Source: XYD2-FULL-39-9 sp964561035 (GTDB taxonomy: Bacteria > Patescibacteriota > Patescibacteriia > Magasanikbacterales > GWA2-37-8). From it: 64,000 bases of DNA. The stretch covers positions 1 to 64,000 of the forward strand of contig CAZLNR010000003.1 in NCBI GenBank assembly GCA_964561035.1. Reading direction: 5' to 3'. The notes beneath the pieces are model-generated. The model searched no databases and was not told the DNA's origin. It worked only from the letters and a program-made list of their open reading frames with translations. Both the position numbers and the translations under genes were made by a program. Shown one piece after another: positions 27,108 through 36,118 of this stretch. Every line of letters starts with the position of its first letter. The first letter of the stretch is position 1.

Positions 27108-30080
27108 TTACCTCACTTTCAATTTACGATGCACAAAATCAAATATTCTGTGCTTTACATAATCTTTCAAATCACGATTTGAATCAAGTTTTTTATATAA
27201 ATCAAAGTGATTATTGACCATCCCAATCAATTCATCCTGAAACACCGCATCAAATTTGATTTTGGCCGCTTCACGTGTATTATTTCTAACCGCACCCTCT
27301 ACTCCTTCGTTCTCTAATAATCGTTTACTTAAATTATTTAATATAATTCTATCATCTCCAGAAAAATTTGTACCAAATTTCTCATTTACATCCTTAATAA
27401 TCTTTGACAACAACTCTTTTTCCTCTTCTTGTTCACTTCTACCTCGCCCATCAATCGGCTCAATTACTCCATCAATATTTTCCAATTCTATTTTTGTCTC
27501 ACTGGTCTTAGATATTTTATATGATTCCATATCCACACTTTCTAACACTTCAAATGGCAATCGTTCTTTAATCACCGGCAATTTACGAATTAAAAAACGA
27601 ACAAACACATATAATTTCTCCAAACTCGTGGCTTCAAAAGTAATAATTTGGGCAATAAAAGCATACTTACGAATATAGTCCTGTAATTTACTTCTAAAAT
27701 CCTCTTGCTCCTCAGACAAATACTGTTTAAATCTTACAGCAACACCATCAAGAAAACTATTTAAAACCGATGGCTTTGCTCCGGCAAAATAATCAGTAAC
27801 AAAATGCTCAATCTCATCCTCACTAAACATTTTAAAATTCAAAATATCTCGTTCCAAATCGTGCAAAATATTCGGGTCGGTGGCTTCCGAAAGAATAGTG
27901 GTAGTGTAATATGGCTGGAACGATTCTTTAATATCATCCGCATCATTTACAAAATCAAGTACAAATACTTCTTCTTTATTTGGACACGTGCGATTTAACC
28001 GACTCAATGTCTGAACTGCATTCACTCCTCCCAATTTTTTGTCCACATACATCACTGTCAGTAATGGCTGATCAAAACCGGTCTGAAACTTCTCCGCTAC
28101 AATCAAAAATTTATACTCGTCCTTTTTAAACTCTTCCGCAGTATTTTTTTCCGGCACACCATTCATTTGGCCTTCGGTATATTCTAGCCCACCATCTTTA
28201 ACCGTGCCAGAAAAGGCCACCATGGCCTTGAAAGGATAGCTGTGGCGCTTTAAATAAGCATCCACGGCCATTTTATACCGCACAGCGTGCAAACGTGATT
28301 TGGTAACAATCATCGCTTTGGCATTGCCGTTAATTTGTTTTTCAATATTATTAATAAAATGATCCACCATTATTTCTACCTTTTTATTTATCGCATGCTC
28401 GTGACGTTCAACATAAGAAATCAACAACATTTGCGCTTTTTTCTTTTTGAATTCCGGGTCATCCTCGGCTTTTTTGAGCAAAGAAAAATATACTTGAAAA
28501 GTTGTATAATTTTTCAACGTATCCAAAATAAATTTTTCCTCAATCGCCTGCTTCATTGAATAGAGGCTAAATGGGTAAAACTTTCCATCCGACACACTAC
28601 GTTGGCCAAAAATTTCCAGTGTCTTTTGTTTTGGAGTGGCGGTAAAAGCAAAAAAACTAATATTATTTGTTTTTGCGCGACGGCTTTTCATTTCTTTGAG
28701 TACCATATCCTCGGTCGTTTCCACTTCAAAAGCCTCCTCTTCATTTTCCGCTTCGGTTAAAACCACATCTTCATCTGTATTGCTAGACGCATTCAAAACT
28801 TGTTTCAAACTTTTTGTACTCTCACCAGATTGTGAAGAATGTGCTTCGTCGATAATTACCGCAAATTTTTTACCTGGTATTGCGTCCATATTTTCCACGA
28901 TAACCGGAAACTTTTGCAAAGTAGTAATAATTATTTTTTCTCCAGCTTCTAATGCTTCTTTTAATTCTTTGGAACCTTCCACAATTGGCTTAACTACACC
29001 GGCAGTTTGCGCAAACTGCATAATCGTATTGCGTAATTGCCTGTCCAGCACACGACGATCTGTAATTACAATCACCGAATCAAAAACTTTTTTATCTTTG
29101 GTATTATGCAACTCCGACAAGTGGTGGGCAGCCCAGGCGATGGTATTACTTTTACCACTACCGGCACTGTGTTGGATAAGATAGCTTTTTCCTGCTCCAT
29201 TTTCTCTAGCGTCGCGAACTAACCGACGAACGGTATCAAGCTGGTGGAATCGTGGGAAAATCAATGTTTCGGCAAAATATTTATGCCCTTTTGCATCAGT
29301 TTTCTCAATTTTCTCTAAATGTACAAATCTGCTAATTATTTCCAGCGCACTTTCCACTGTCCAAATATCCTCCCATACATAGCTAGTTTTGTAACCATCA
29401 GCATTCACCGGATTGCCAGCAGAATTATTATTACCTTTATTAAATGGCAAAAAATATGTTGCCAGCCCCGCTAATTTGGTGGTCATATATACCAACTCTG
29501 TATCAACCGCAAAATGCACCAAGCATCGCTTAAAAGATAACAATTTTTCTTTAGGGTCACGGTCAGTACGATATTGTTGAATGGCATTTTTTACCGATTG
29601 GCCGGTGAGTTGGTTTTTGAGTTCAATGGTAAAAATCGGCAACCCATTCAAAAATATCACCATATCAATGGAGTTTTCATTTTTGTCGCTATATTTTACC
29701 TGTCGCATTACACTTAAAATATTGCTTTCAAATTGTTTTTTTACTTCCTCATTCAAGCTGGTCTCTGGCTTAAAATAAGCTAAATCAAACCGCGAGCCGT
29801 GGTCGCTTAATCCGCTTCGAAGCACATCCAGAACCCCGCGCGCTTGGATTTCTTCGTCTAACCGAGTTAAAAATCGCTGCTCCACATCCGCACCATGCTG
29901 ATCTACCAATTTCTGCCATTCTTTTTCTTGGGACTTTTTTATAAATTCCAAAACAAGCTCAGCATCAAAACACAAAGCTTTATCATAAACATCAGGCTTA
30001 CGTTCCAGAAAGCCATTATTTTTTACCAAATATCCCTCAATAAAATCCTCGAACCCTTTTTCTGCGGTGTTTGTTTTCAT
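27108..30080 (-). CDS. hsdR: Type I restriction enzyme, motor/nuclease subunit HsdR
   Basis: The 990-residue protein cuts unmodified DNA after ATP-driven translocation. The N-terminal nuclease region contains MVIFLNGLPIFTIELKNQ, which carries the E-x-K motif. The SF2 helicase part has Walker A HSAGSGKSNT, the box IIDEAHSSQSG and FTATPK. A helical C-terminal part would contact HsdM. The ATG at 30080 directly follows the stop codon of orf311 and is preferred over an upstream start inside that gene. It is the last gene of the operon, and the stop lies close to the IR2 edge. It looks complete and intact. Confidence 0.92.
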   Translation of the reverse strand: MKTNTAEKGFEDFIEGYLVKNNGFLERKPDVYDKALCFDAELVLEFIKKSQEKEWQKLVDQHGADVEQRFLTRLDEEIQARGVLDVLRSGLSDHGSRFDLAYFKPETSLNEEVKKQFESNILSVMRQVKYSDKNENSIDMVIFLNGLPIFTIELKNQLTGQSVKNAIQQYRTDRDPKEKLLSFKRCLVHFAVDTELVYMTTKLAGLATYFLPFNKGNNNSAGNPVNADGYKTSYVWEDIWTVESALEIISRFVHLEKIEKTDAKGHKYFAETLIFPRFHQLDTVRRLVRDARENGAGKSYLIQHSAGSGKSNTIAWAAHHLSELHNTKDKKVFDSVIVITDRRVLDRQLRNTIMQFAQTAGVVKPIVEGSKELKEALEAGEKIIITTLQKFPVIVENMDAIPGKKFAVIIDEAHSSQSGESTKSLKQVLNASSNTDEDVVLTEAENEEEAFEVETTEDMVLKEMKSRRAKTNNISFFAFTATPKQKTLEIFGQRSVSDGKFYPFSLYSMKQAIEEKFILDTLKNYTTFQVYFSLLKKAEDDPEFKKKKAQMLLISYVERHEHAINKKVEIMVDHFINNIEKQINGNAKAMIVTKSRLHAVRYKMAVDAYLKRHSYPFKAMVAFSGTVKDGGLEYTEGQMNGVPEKNTAEEFKKDEYKFLIVAEKFQTGFDQPLLTVMYVDKKLGGVNAVQTLSRLNRTCPNKEEVFVLDFVNDADDIKESFQPYYTTTILSEATDPNILHDLERDILNFKMFSEDEIEHFVTDYFAGAKPSVLNSFLDGVAVRFKQYLSEEQEDFRSKLQDYIRKYAFIAQIITFEATSLEKLYVFVRFLIRKLPVIKERLPFEVLESVDMESYKISKTSETKIELENIDGVIEPIDGRGRSEQEEEKELLSKIIKDVNEKFGTNFSGDDRIILNNLSKRLLENEGVEGAVRNNTREAAKIKFDAVFQDELIGMVNNHFDLYKKLDSNRDLKDYVKHRIFDFVHRKLKVR

Positions 30081-30081
30081 A

Positions 30082-31017
30082 TTATTTTTTTTCAAATATT
30101 TCACGTTGGGCTGGTTCAATATCTAAAATTATTAATTTTGGTTTTTGATATAAAGAAGTCCGTAGTATCTCAGCAGTTATAGTAACTAAACTTGTTTTAT
30201 AAAATCCTCTATAATCTTCGGTGCCTTTACCATCAGACGGAAGCGCAATTAAGTCACGGTGCTTTGGGTCAACGTCCTCTAATCTAAATCGCATTGTATC
30301 ACCCCTTGAAGCCTGCAAAGCAATTATAGAACCCCTCAATTCCATAATTGCACCATTATACATGTCTGGAAGTATCTTCTGGTCATCACCGAGATAATCT
30401 CCAAAATTTTCCTGCGTAATTTCAACTGGCTCTAAAAAATCTGGTTTATCACTAAACTTCACACTACTCATATCAGTTTCCGCTTCAATAAATGGTTTGA
30501 GGATTTTCTTAAATTTATTTCTTTTGACAATTCTATGTAAACGTTTGGTCGGCTCGACAGGCATCGGCCTTTCGTTATACGTAGTTTGAATCTTATTTTT
30601 CTGATATTTGGCAAAACCAAGACACATAAGTAAATATGATCCAAGTCCGTAGGCAACTGCCTTTGCAATATCATAATCAACGGGGTTCTTACCTGCAAAA
30701 TCATTTAAACTTCTGCGATACTCTAAAAATTTAGCCAGGGCTTCGCCGCCTATCATCTGGAAAAACTCCAGCGCATGTTGTCCGTGCAAAAATAAATCAG
30801 CTGTAGCAACAATCAAAACTTGATTATCGATAATTATCGACCCTTCGCGCGCTCTTATTGCCTTAACTTTTACATTACCTTTAATCAGGGCAACACCTCC
30901 AATTAATTGGCGTAAAAGTTCCTCAAAACCAATTAACGATTCACCTAAAACTGACAGGTCTACAGGAGAACTATTTGTCGGTGTGTATTTTATATAAAAC
31001 TTTGCTTCACATTCCAT
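30082..31017 (-). CDS. Unknown protein embedded in the hsd operon (orf311)
   Basis: I do not recognise the family. The 311-residue protein begins with a predicted beta-rich segment (KFYIKYTPTNSSPVDLSVLG), then a hydrophobic middle (AYGLGSYLLMCLGFAKY, about 128-145) that could be a membrane or buried helix, a basic stretch around residues 160-175 and a beta-rich C-terminus (MRFRLEDVDPKHRDLIALP). It starts 2 bases after the hsdS stop and hsdR starts 1 base after its own stop, so it is translationally coupled to both. That position suggests a function tied to the restriction system or to another phage-defence activity. No catalytic motif is evident. Confidence 0.75.
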   Translation of the reverse strand: MECEAKFYIKYTPTNSSPVDLSVLGESLIGFEELLRQLIGGVALIKGNVKVKAIRAREGSIIIDNQVLIVATADLFLHGQHALEFFQMIGGEALAKFLEYRRSLNDFAGKNPVDYDIAKAVAYGLGSYLLMCLGFAKYQKNKIQTTYNERPMPVEPTKRLHRIVKRNKFKKILKPFIEAETDMSSVKFSDKPDFLEPVEITQENFGDYLGDDQKILPDMYNGAIMELRGSIIALQASRGDTMRFRLEDVDPKHRDLIALPSDGKGTEDYRGFYKTSLVTITAEILRTSLYQKPKLIILDIEPAQREIFEKK

Positions 31018-31018
31018 A

Positions 31019-32362
31019 TTATACTTTTACCTTCCCAGTAACCACATTATAGATTAGGGACGATTTATATTCTTGTAGTAATTCTATTGATTTTTGAATT
31101 TTCTCACTACATTCATCAATTTTAGCAATTTTTTCATCCAAAAACTTCGCAATTTTTTCTTGTTCTTCAATTTTTGGAATAGTAGAAATTATATTTTTTA
31201 AATCATCTATTGTTAGCTGGTTAATAGTTGATGTAGCTGATGACCTAAGCTGAAAGAAAAATAGTTCCGACTTAAAAAAGTATGCCATATATCTCCAGTA
31301 ACTACTTCTAAAAATAGACATAAACACTCCGAAAGTATTACCTTCGCCAGGCCCATTAATAACGGCGCTTTTACCAATTAACGCAGCGCTTCCATTTCGT
31401 GAGCATATTAAGATGTCCCCTTTTTTTGTTTTTAGATTCTTGGGTATTGATTTTTTAACATAAATATTATCATTTAATTCAATAGTATTATTTTGAATGT
31501 TTGAAGAGCGAAGAACCAGTGTGCCTTCAGCTTCATCGGTAACATCCTCCGGACTATAGGTCAAGCCAATAATGGCCTGACCAACAAATTTTAATTTCTC
31601 CACCCTCCACCCCTTCGGCACTTTCCCAATCCATCCCACTCCACTATCTACCAGTGTTGCATCTTCACCCAATCCACGTGTTACAGCCCGGTTAATCACC
31701 GCTGCACGCTTCTCCTTTAACAACTCAACCAGCTTTTGTTTTTGCTCAATGCTTTTATGAATACTTGCAGTTTTAGCATCTAGATAATCGGCAATTTTTT
31801 TCTGAATTTCACGAGAAGGATTAACAAAGTATTCTGAAAAATAATTATATAAATCTAAATTTTGTATACCTGTGGTTTGTTTGATCGATCTAACGTTTAA
31901 CCGCGTTGAATATGCGGCGGATAAAAAATAAATAAAATATCTCGGCTCAACCTCCTCTTTAACATCAATCACCTCAATAAAATTGGCACACACCATCTTT
32001 TCTACAGAATTAAACAAAATTGCCCTACCTACAGGTTGTTTTTCTCCACCACCTGATTTTTCAAGTAAAATATTTCCCTTTTTTAACAGCTTCCTTCTTT
32101 GATCATCTTTGGAAACATTCCGAACTGTTTCAATTTCTCCGAATCCAAAATTTTCATAATTAAAATCAGCAACCCTGAGGCACATTACATCATTAACATC
32201 AGCCTTAGGATCTTCACCCCATATACCAGAAAAATGATGTTTAATAAATTTTTTTGGTTGTATCACCTTCCAGTTCTTTGGAACCATTCCAATCCAGTCA
32301 ACTCCAGAATCTTGATAATCTGGATATTTTTGAATTTGTTTTTTTAATTCTATTTTTTGCAT
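31019..32362 (-). CDS. hsdS: Type I restriction system specificity subunit HsdS
   Basis: HsdS chooses the recognition sequence of the complex. The 447-residue protein has the two-half design: each target-recognition region opens with a W-I-G-x-V/M-P-K-x-W motif (DWIGMVPKNWKV near residue 24, GWIGKVPKGWRV near 243) and ends in a helical spacer (LDAKTASIHKSIEQKQKLVE and LDEKIAKIDECSEKIQKSIE). One full-length copy is present and no partial or inverted second specificity gene, so specificity is not obviously phase-variable. It lies 6 bases after hsdM. Confidence 0.92.
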   Translation of the reverse strand: MQKIELKKQIQKYPDYQDSGVDWIGMVPKNWKVIQPKKFIKHHFSGIWGEDPKADVNDVMCLRVADFNYENFGFGEIETVRNVSKDDQRRKLLKKGNILLEKSGGGEKQPVGRAILFNSVEKMVCANFIEVIDVKEEVEPRYFIYFLSAAYSTRLNVRSIKQTTGIQNLDLYNYFSEYFVNPSREIQKKIADYLDAKTASIHKSIEQKQKLVELLKEKRAAVINRAVTRGLGEDATLVDSGVGWIGKVPKGWRVEKLKFVGQAIIGLTYSPEDVTDEAEGTLVLRSSNIQNNTIELNDNIYVKKSIPKNLKTKKGDILICSRNGSAALIGKSAVINGPGEGNTFGVFMSIFRSSYWRYMAYFFKSELFFFQLRSSATSTINQLTIDDLKNIISTIPKIEEQEKIAKFLDEKIAKIDECSEKIQKSIELLQEYKSSLIYNVVTGKVKV

Positions 32363-32368
32363 ACAAAA

Positions 32369-34405
32369 TTATAGCTTTTTTAACATCTCCAATAATTCAT
32401 TCTCCACCCCTTCAATCTCACCTTCAATCTCTGTCAATTCTCGTGGTGGAATATATTTGTAAAAATACCGAGTAAATGGGATTTCATAACCTACCTTACC
32501 CACCTCGTTATCCTTATGGTCGCGCACGGTTTCATTTATCCAAGCATCTGGCGCAAATGGTTTTACTTCCTTTTCAAAATATTTGTAAACATCCATACCC
32601 CATGGCACATTCTCGCTGTCGCGGAGCTCGCTATCCGGTTCTGGCTTGCGTTCACTATCCATACACACATCTGCAGTCTCATCGCGCTCGCTTAACTCCT
32701 GCAAAATAGTTTTAAGTATTGGAGCTGGAACTTTTATTTTGACTTGCTTAAATTTATTTTCAAGCAACCCCAAAAACTCTTCGCGATTTTTATATAGTTT
32801 ATCGCCAATACTATCTAATACTTTATAAATCTCAGCGCGTAGATTTTGCCATTCTTTATTTTCTGTTTCACCTGCCGTGCCTTTCTTTTTACTTGGAACA
32901 TCATTTTTCATTTTTTCCGTTTCTTTTAATATTGCCAACCGCTCTACATTGGCTTGAAAATTTAATTTTAATGGTCGTTCGATGATAATCTGACGAAAAG
33001 CAAAATCAGTGGTATTAAAAATTTTGCAATATTCATTTTCTGTAAATGAATTATATAACTCCAAAATCTTAGCCCGATTTTCATCGGATATTACATGGCG
33101 TTTATTGCCAAGCGACTTACGCATTTTTTCAAAAAATATTCTGGCATCAATGAGCTGTACCTTATTTTGTCTTTTCTTTTCTTTACGATTGCTCAAAAAC
33201 CATACATACGTATTAATACCGGTGTTGTAAAACAGTTGATCTGGCATCGCCACAACCGCATCTAGCCAATCATGCTCTAGTATCCAACGACGAATTTCGC
33301 TTTCTCCGCTGCCAGCGTCGCCCGTAAACAGCGGCGAACCATTAAATACAATAGCCAAACGCGAACCACCATCAATCGGGTTACGCATTTTAGAAATAAG
33401 ATGCTGTAAGAATAAAAATTGCCCATCGGAAATTCTAGGCAAACCAGCGCCAAACCGGCCGGCAAAACCGCGCTCGGCTTCTTTTTCTACCGCCTCTTTG
33501 TCTTTTTTCCAATCCACGCCGAATGGAGGATTTGTCAGACAATAATCGAACTGCTCACCAATAAATTGATCATTGGTAAGTGTACTGGCTTTGGAATGGT
33601 CCTTATCTCCACCTTTGATTTTATCCGGATCATCGCCTTTAATAAGCATGTCGGATTTGCAGATAGCGTATGTAACCGGATTCAATTCTTGCCCATACAA
33701 ATATATGTCAGCATCTTTATTGATAACAGACAAAATATGCTCTTTGCTTGTCGTTAACATTCCCCCTGTACCACTAGCGCAATCATAAATTGTTTTAATG
33801 ATATGTTTTTTGTTTAGCAATTCTTTGTCAGGCGCGAACAAAATTTCCACCATCGTTTTGATAACTTCGCGTGGGGTGTAGTGCTCACCGGCAGTCTCGT
33901 TTGATTGCTCATTAAATTTACGGATTAATTCTTCAAAGATAGAACCCATTTCATGATTACTGGTGACGCGCGGATGTAAATCAATTTTGTTAAATTCTTT
34001 TAAAATCAGATATAATAAATTTCCACCTTCCAAACGGGATAATTGTTTTCCAAAATCAAACTTGGCAAAAATTTCTTTAATATTGTCGCTAAATCCATCA
34101 ATAAAATGCTGTAAATTTTTGGCAATATTTTTTGGATCTTCCAGTAGTTTGGCAAAATCATACGGCGAGGTATTGTAAAAACCTACCTTGCTAGCCGATT
34201 TAAGAATTGGATCAAGCTCTACTTTGCCATGAAACCTGTTATACTGCTCCAACACTGCCGGTTTAGTATCGGCCAACACGGAATCCAACCGCCTCAAAAC
34301 AACGAGTGGTAAAACAACATCCTGATATTCGTACTGTTTCCAGCCACCACGTAAAAGCTCTGCGATTTGCCAGATAATACCAGCTTTGGAATTGAAGTTA
34401 TTCAT
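32369..34405 (-). CDS. hsdM: Type I restriction system DNA methyltransferase HsdM
   Basis: The 678-residue protein is an N6-adenine methyltransferase with the SAM-binding ASGTGGM and the catalytic NPPF (LTNPPFGVDW). An N-terminal helical HsdM domain precedes it (IWQIAELLRGGWKQYEYQDV). It is longer than many HsdM, with an added C-terminal part of about 150 residues after the core. The ATG at 34405 gives the family-typical start MNNFNSKAGI; a longer form would overlap fic. It lies 7 bases after fic. Confidence 0.93.
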   Translation of the reverse strand: MNNFNSKAGIIWQIAELLRGGWKQYEYQDVVLPLVVLRRLDSVLADTKPAVLEQYNRFHGKVELDPILKSASKVGFYNTSPYDFAKLLEDPKNIAKNLQHFIDGFSDNIKEIFAKFDFGKQLSRLEGGNLLYLILKEFNKIDLHPRVTSNHEMGSIFEELIRKFNEQSNETAGEHYTPREVIKTMVEILFAPDKELLNKKHIIKTIYDCASGTGGMLTTSKEHILSVINKDADIYLYGQELNPVTYAICKSDMLIKGDDPDKIKGGDKDHSKASTLTNDQFIGEQFDYCLTNPPFGVDWKKDKEAVEKEAERGFAGRFGAGLPRISDGQFLFLQHLISKMRNPIDGGSRLAIVFNGSPLFTGDAGSGESEIRRWILEHDWLDAVVAMPDQLFYNTGINTYVWFLSNRKEKKRQNKVQLIDARIFFEKMRKSLGNKRHVISDENRAKILELYNSFTENEYCKIFNTTDFAFRQIIIERPLKLNFQANVERLAILKETEKMKNDVPSKKKGTAGETENKEWQNLRAEIYKVLDSIGDKLYKNREEFLGLLENKFKQVKIKVPAPILKTILQELSERDETADVCMDSERKPEPDSELRDSENVPWGMDVYKYFEKEVKPFAPDAWINETVRDHKDNEVGKVGYEIPFTRYFYKYIPPRELTEIEGEIEGVENELLEMLKKL

Positions 34406-34412
34406 ATGTATA

Positions 34413-35564
34413 TTATTTTGAATTACCGTCAATAAATAAATCTAAATACTCTTTGAGAAAAAAAATGCGGTTGCGAGAAAAACCAGTTTTTTCAATAAAA
34501 AGACCAAGTCGCTCAAATTCATTGGCCAGCGTAGTAGCAGTTTGAATACTAGCATTCATCAATTCTTTAATGTCTTTAACTGTAACACCCGGCTGAGAAA
34601 ACAATTGTATTAACAGTTCTTTTCCGGCCTTCTGACGCTTAATACCCATGCCAGATTCAATTGTACTTTCATACCGTTTGCGCAAAGCAATAATTTTTTC
34701 AAATGTTTCTTTGCCTGTTTTTGCAGTTTGGCTAATACCAGTGAGAAAAAAACGAATCCAATGCTCTATGTCGCCTGTCTGTCTAACCATAGACAAAGCA
34801 TCGTAATATTTAGTTCGATTTTTCTCAAAGAAATCAGATATATATAAAGTTGGTTTTTTGAGAATACCTAAATCAACCAGCTGAAGAGTAATTATCAGAC
34901 GGCCAATACGACCATTACCATCAAGAAATGGATGGATAGTTTCAAATTGGTAATGTGAAATAGCGGCTTTAATTAAATCTGGGATTTCCAAATTTTTATT
35001 GTGCCAAAACTTTTCCAAATCTCCAAGCAGCTCTGGAACATCTGTATGGTGCGGGGGAATAAAAACAGCATCGGCAAGAGTAGCTCCACCAAGCCAATTT
35101 TGACTGTGACGAATTTCTCCTGGCTGTTTACTATAACCACGAACACCAGAAAGCAATATTTTATGAGAATCTTTTACTAATCGAATTGATAATGGCAATT
35201 GTTCCAATTTTTTAACTGAATAATTGATAGCTTGAATATAGTTATCAATTTCTTCCCAGTCATTACGTTTTTCTGGCGCCAACTCTTCGCTTGATAACAC
35301 AGCTTCATCTAAATTAGTTTTTGTACCCTCAATACGACTGGACTGTGTGGCTTCTTTGGCCACATGCATACGGATAAAAAAATCTACATCTGGCACAAGA
35401 GTAGAATATGCGTTAAGTTCCCCTAAATAACGCATAGCATCTGAAAGTAGCAAGTTAATGCGTTTATCTTCCCAATCGAAAGGTTTATTTATGGGCGTTG
35501 GCACAAAACTTTTATAACTATTTTGCTGGCGATATGTACCTGCGATGAATTTTGATTTTGACAT
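34413..35564 (-). CDS. Fic-domain protein with N-terminal inhibitory motif and winged helix
   Basis: Fic proteins usually transfer AMP from ATP to target proteins. The 383-residue protein has the complete core motif HPFLDGNGRIGR at 211-222 and an inhibitory helix motif SSRIEG at 75-80, which would hold it inactive (class II). The C-terminal 100 residues look like a winged helix (LIQLFSQPGVTVKDIKELMN), so it may bind DNA. It is the first gene of the hsd operon and its promoter carries a palindrome. It could be a toxin-like guard of the restriction system or a regulator; this is inference. Confidence 0.88.
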   Translation of the reverse strand: MSKSKFIAGTYRQQNSYKSFVPTPINKPFDWEDKRINLLLSDAMRYLGELNAYSTLVPDVDFFIRMHVAKEATQSSRIEGTKTNLDEAVLSSEELAPEKRNDWEEIDNYIQAINYSVKKLEQLPLSIRLVKDSHKILLSGVRGYSKQPGEIRHSQNWLGGATLADAVFIPPHHTDVPELLGDLEKFWHNKNLEIPDLIKAAISHYQFETIHPFLDGNGRIGRLIITLQLVDLGILKKPTLYISDFFEKNRTKYYDALSMVRQTGDIEHWIRFFLTGISQTAKTGKETFEKIIALRKRYESTIESGMGIKRQKAGKELLIQLFSQPGVTVKDIKELMNASIQTATTLANEFERLGLFIEKTGFSRNRIFFLKEYLDLFIDGNSK

Positions 35565-35586
35565 AGTAATTAGATTAAGATAATCT

Positions 35587-35623
35587 ATATTCAAAGAATA
35601 TCACTTAACTTGGAATTTGTCAA
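35587..35623 (-). promoter_or_regulatory. Promoter of the fic-hsd operon with overlapping palindrome
   Basis: On the minus strand TTGACA (35618-35623) and TATTCT (35595-35600) are spaced by 17 bases. The palindrome ATATTC-AAA-GAATAT (35587-35601) covers the -10 element, a natural place for a repressor such as the winged-helix Fic protein. Confidence 0.65.
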
Positions 35624-35766
35624 GACATATTACACACAGTTTACCCCAGTATACATAATTTGGCTCATTTTAACGGATCTTGGGAGCCTGCCATAACCCA
35701 ACGCGCACGCACGGGTGGGCAGGAGCAAGCGCGTTTCTAGCAAATAACACCATAATCAATCGGTCG
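35624..35766. other. Non-coding stretch upstream of the fic-hsd operon
   Basis: No convincing gene is visible between the fic promoter and the inner edge of IR2. The open frames here overlap the repeat and have no family resemblance. Confidence 0.5.
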
Positions 35767-35790
35767 GGCGGCGCATTCGCCAAAGCGAAT
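35767..35790. repeat. Covarying hairpin at the inner edge of IR2, right
   Basis: ATTCGC/GCGAAT around CAAA abuts the repeat and is flanked by the complement of GCGCCGCC. Its stem differs fully in sequence from the left one while structure and position are kept. Confidence 0.6.
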
Positions 35791-36005
35791 ACGAAACAAC
35801 ACCCCTTCGGCGAACAAATGGTAGGGTTTCCGAAATCGTCGCCACCAGCGGGCAAAAATTCCTTCCCCTAACCCCTTCCTTTTTGCCCGCCGAGATTGTA
35901 CTGGGTTATAGGGGGCAGAGCCCCTACACATTAGCCCCCTATCTAATAAATCGTTTCAAAATACATTCGTACGTCGTTCAGGATTTTCGACAATTCGGAA
36001 CATCT
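35791..36005 (-). repeat. About 215-bp inverted repeat IR2, right copy
   Basis: It is the reverse complement of 26865-27078 with a few substitutions. It ends at the right att-like site. The long stem with the G-rich loop is conserved exactly. The hairpin before it has changed to GTAGGGGC with GCCCCCTAT. Confidence 0.88.
35988..36005 (+). other. Right att-like end of the island (attR)
   Basis: CGACAATTCGGAACATCT is the direct-repeat partner of 25115-25132. A terminator hairpin begins at the next base. Confidence 0.6.
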
Positions 36006-36035
36006 AAAAACATTCTTACAACAAAGAATGTTTTT
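36006..36035 (+). terminator. Terminator, probably the displaced end of the tRNA operon
   Basis: AAAAACATTCTT pairs with AAGAATGTTTTT. It starts one base after the right att site. No gene on the plus strand ends here, so it most likely terminated the tRNA-Ala-Phe-Pro transcript before the island separated them. Confidence 0.75.
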
Positions 36036-36059
36036 ATGTACCCCTACTATAGCCTGTAG

Positions 36060-36088
36060 TTGACCTATCTGTTTTTTTGCCATATACT
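36060..36088 (+). promoter_or_regulatory. Promoter of the DsbA-VKOR pair
   Basis: TTGACC (36060-36065) and TATACT (36083-36088) are spaced by 17 bases. The ATG follows 30 bases later. Confidence 0.65.
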
Positions 36089-36118
36089 TTATATCATACT
36101 CATTAAACCACATTTACT

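Larger units (their letters stand above)
25115..36005. mobile_element. Genomic island in tRNA-Pro carrying a serine recombinase and a type I restriction system
   Basis: The 10.9-kb segment lies between 18-bp att-like direct repeats, begins at the 3' end of a tRNA gene and contains a site-specific recombinase. Cargo is a five-gene fic-hsd operon. Two sets of inverted repeats divide it: IR1 around the recombinase and IR2 around the cargo. The hairpin at 36006-36035, just past the right end, looks like the displaced terminator of the tRNA operon. I infer insertion into tRNA-Pro of an ancestor with a short tRNA-terminator spacing. Circularisation or inversion cannot be judged from sequence alone. 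Confidence 0.75.

Noticed and set aside
31019..32362. Phase-variable hsdS locus
   Set aside because: Only one specificity gene is present, without partial copies or inverted repeats inside it; IR1 and IR2 are outside.
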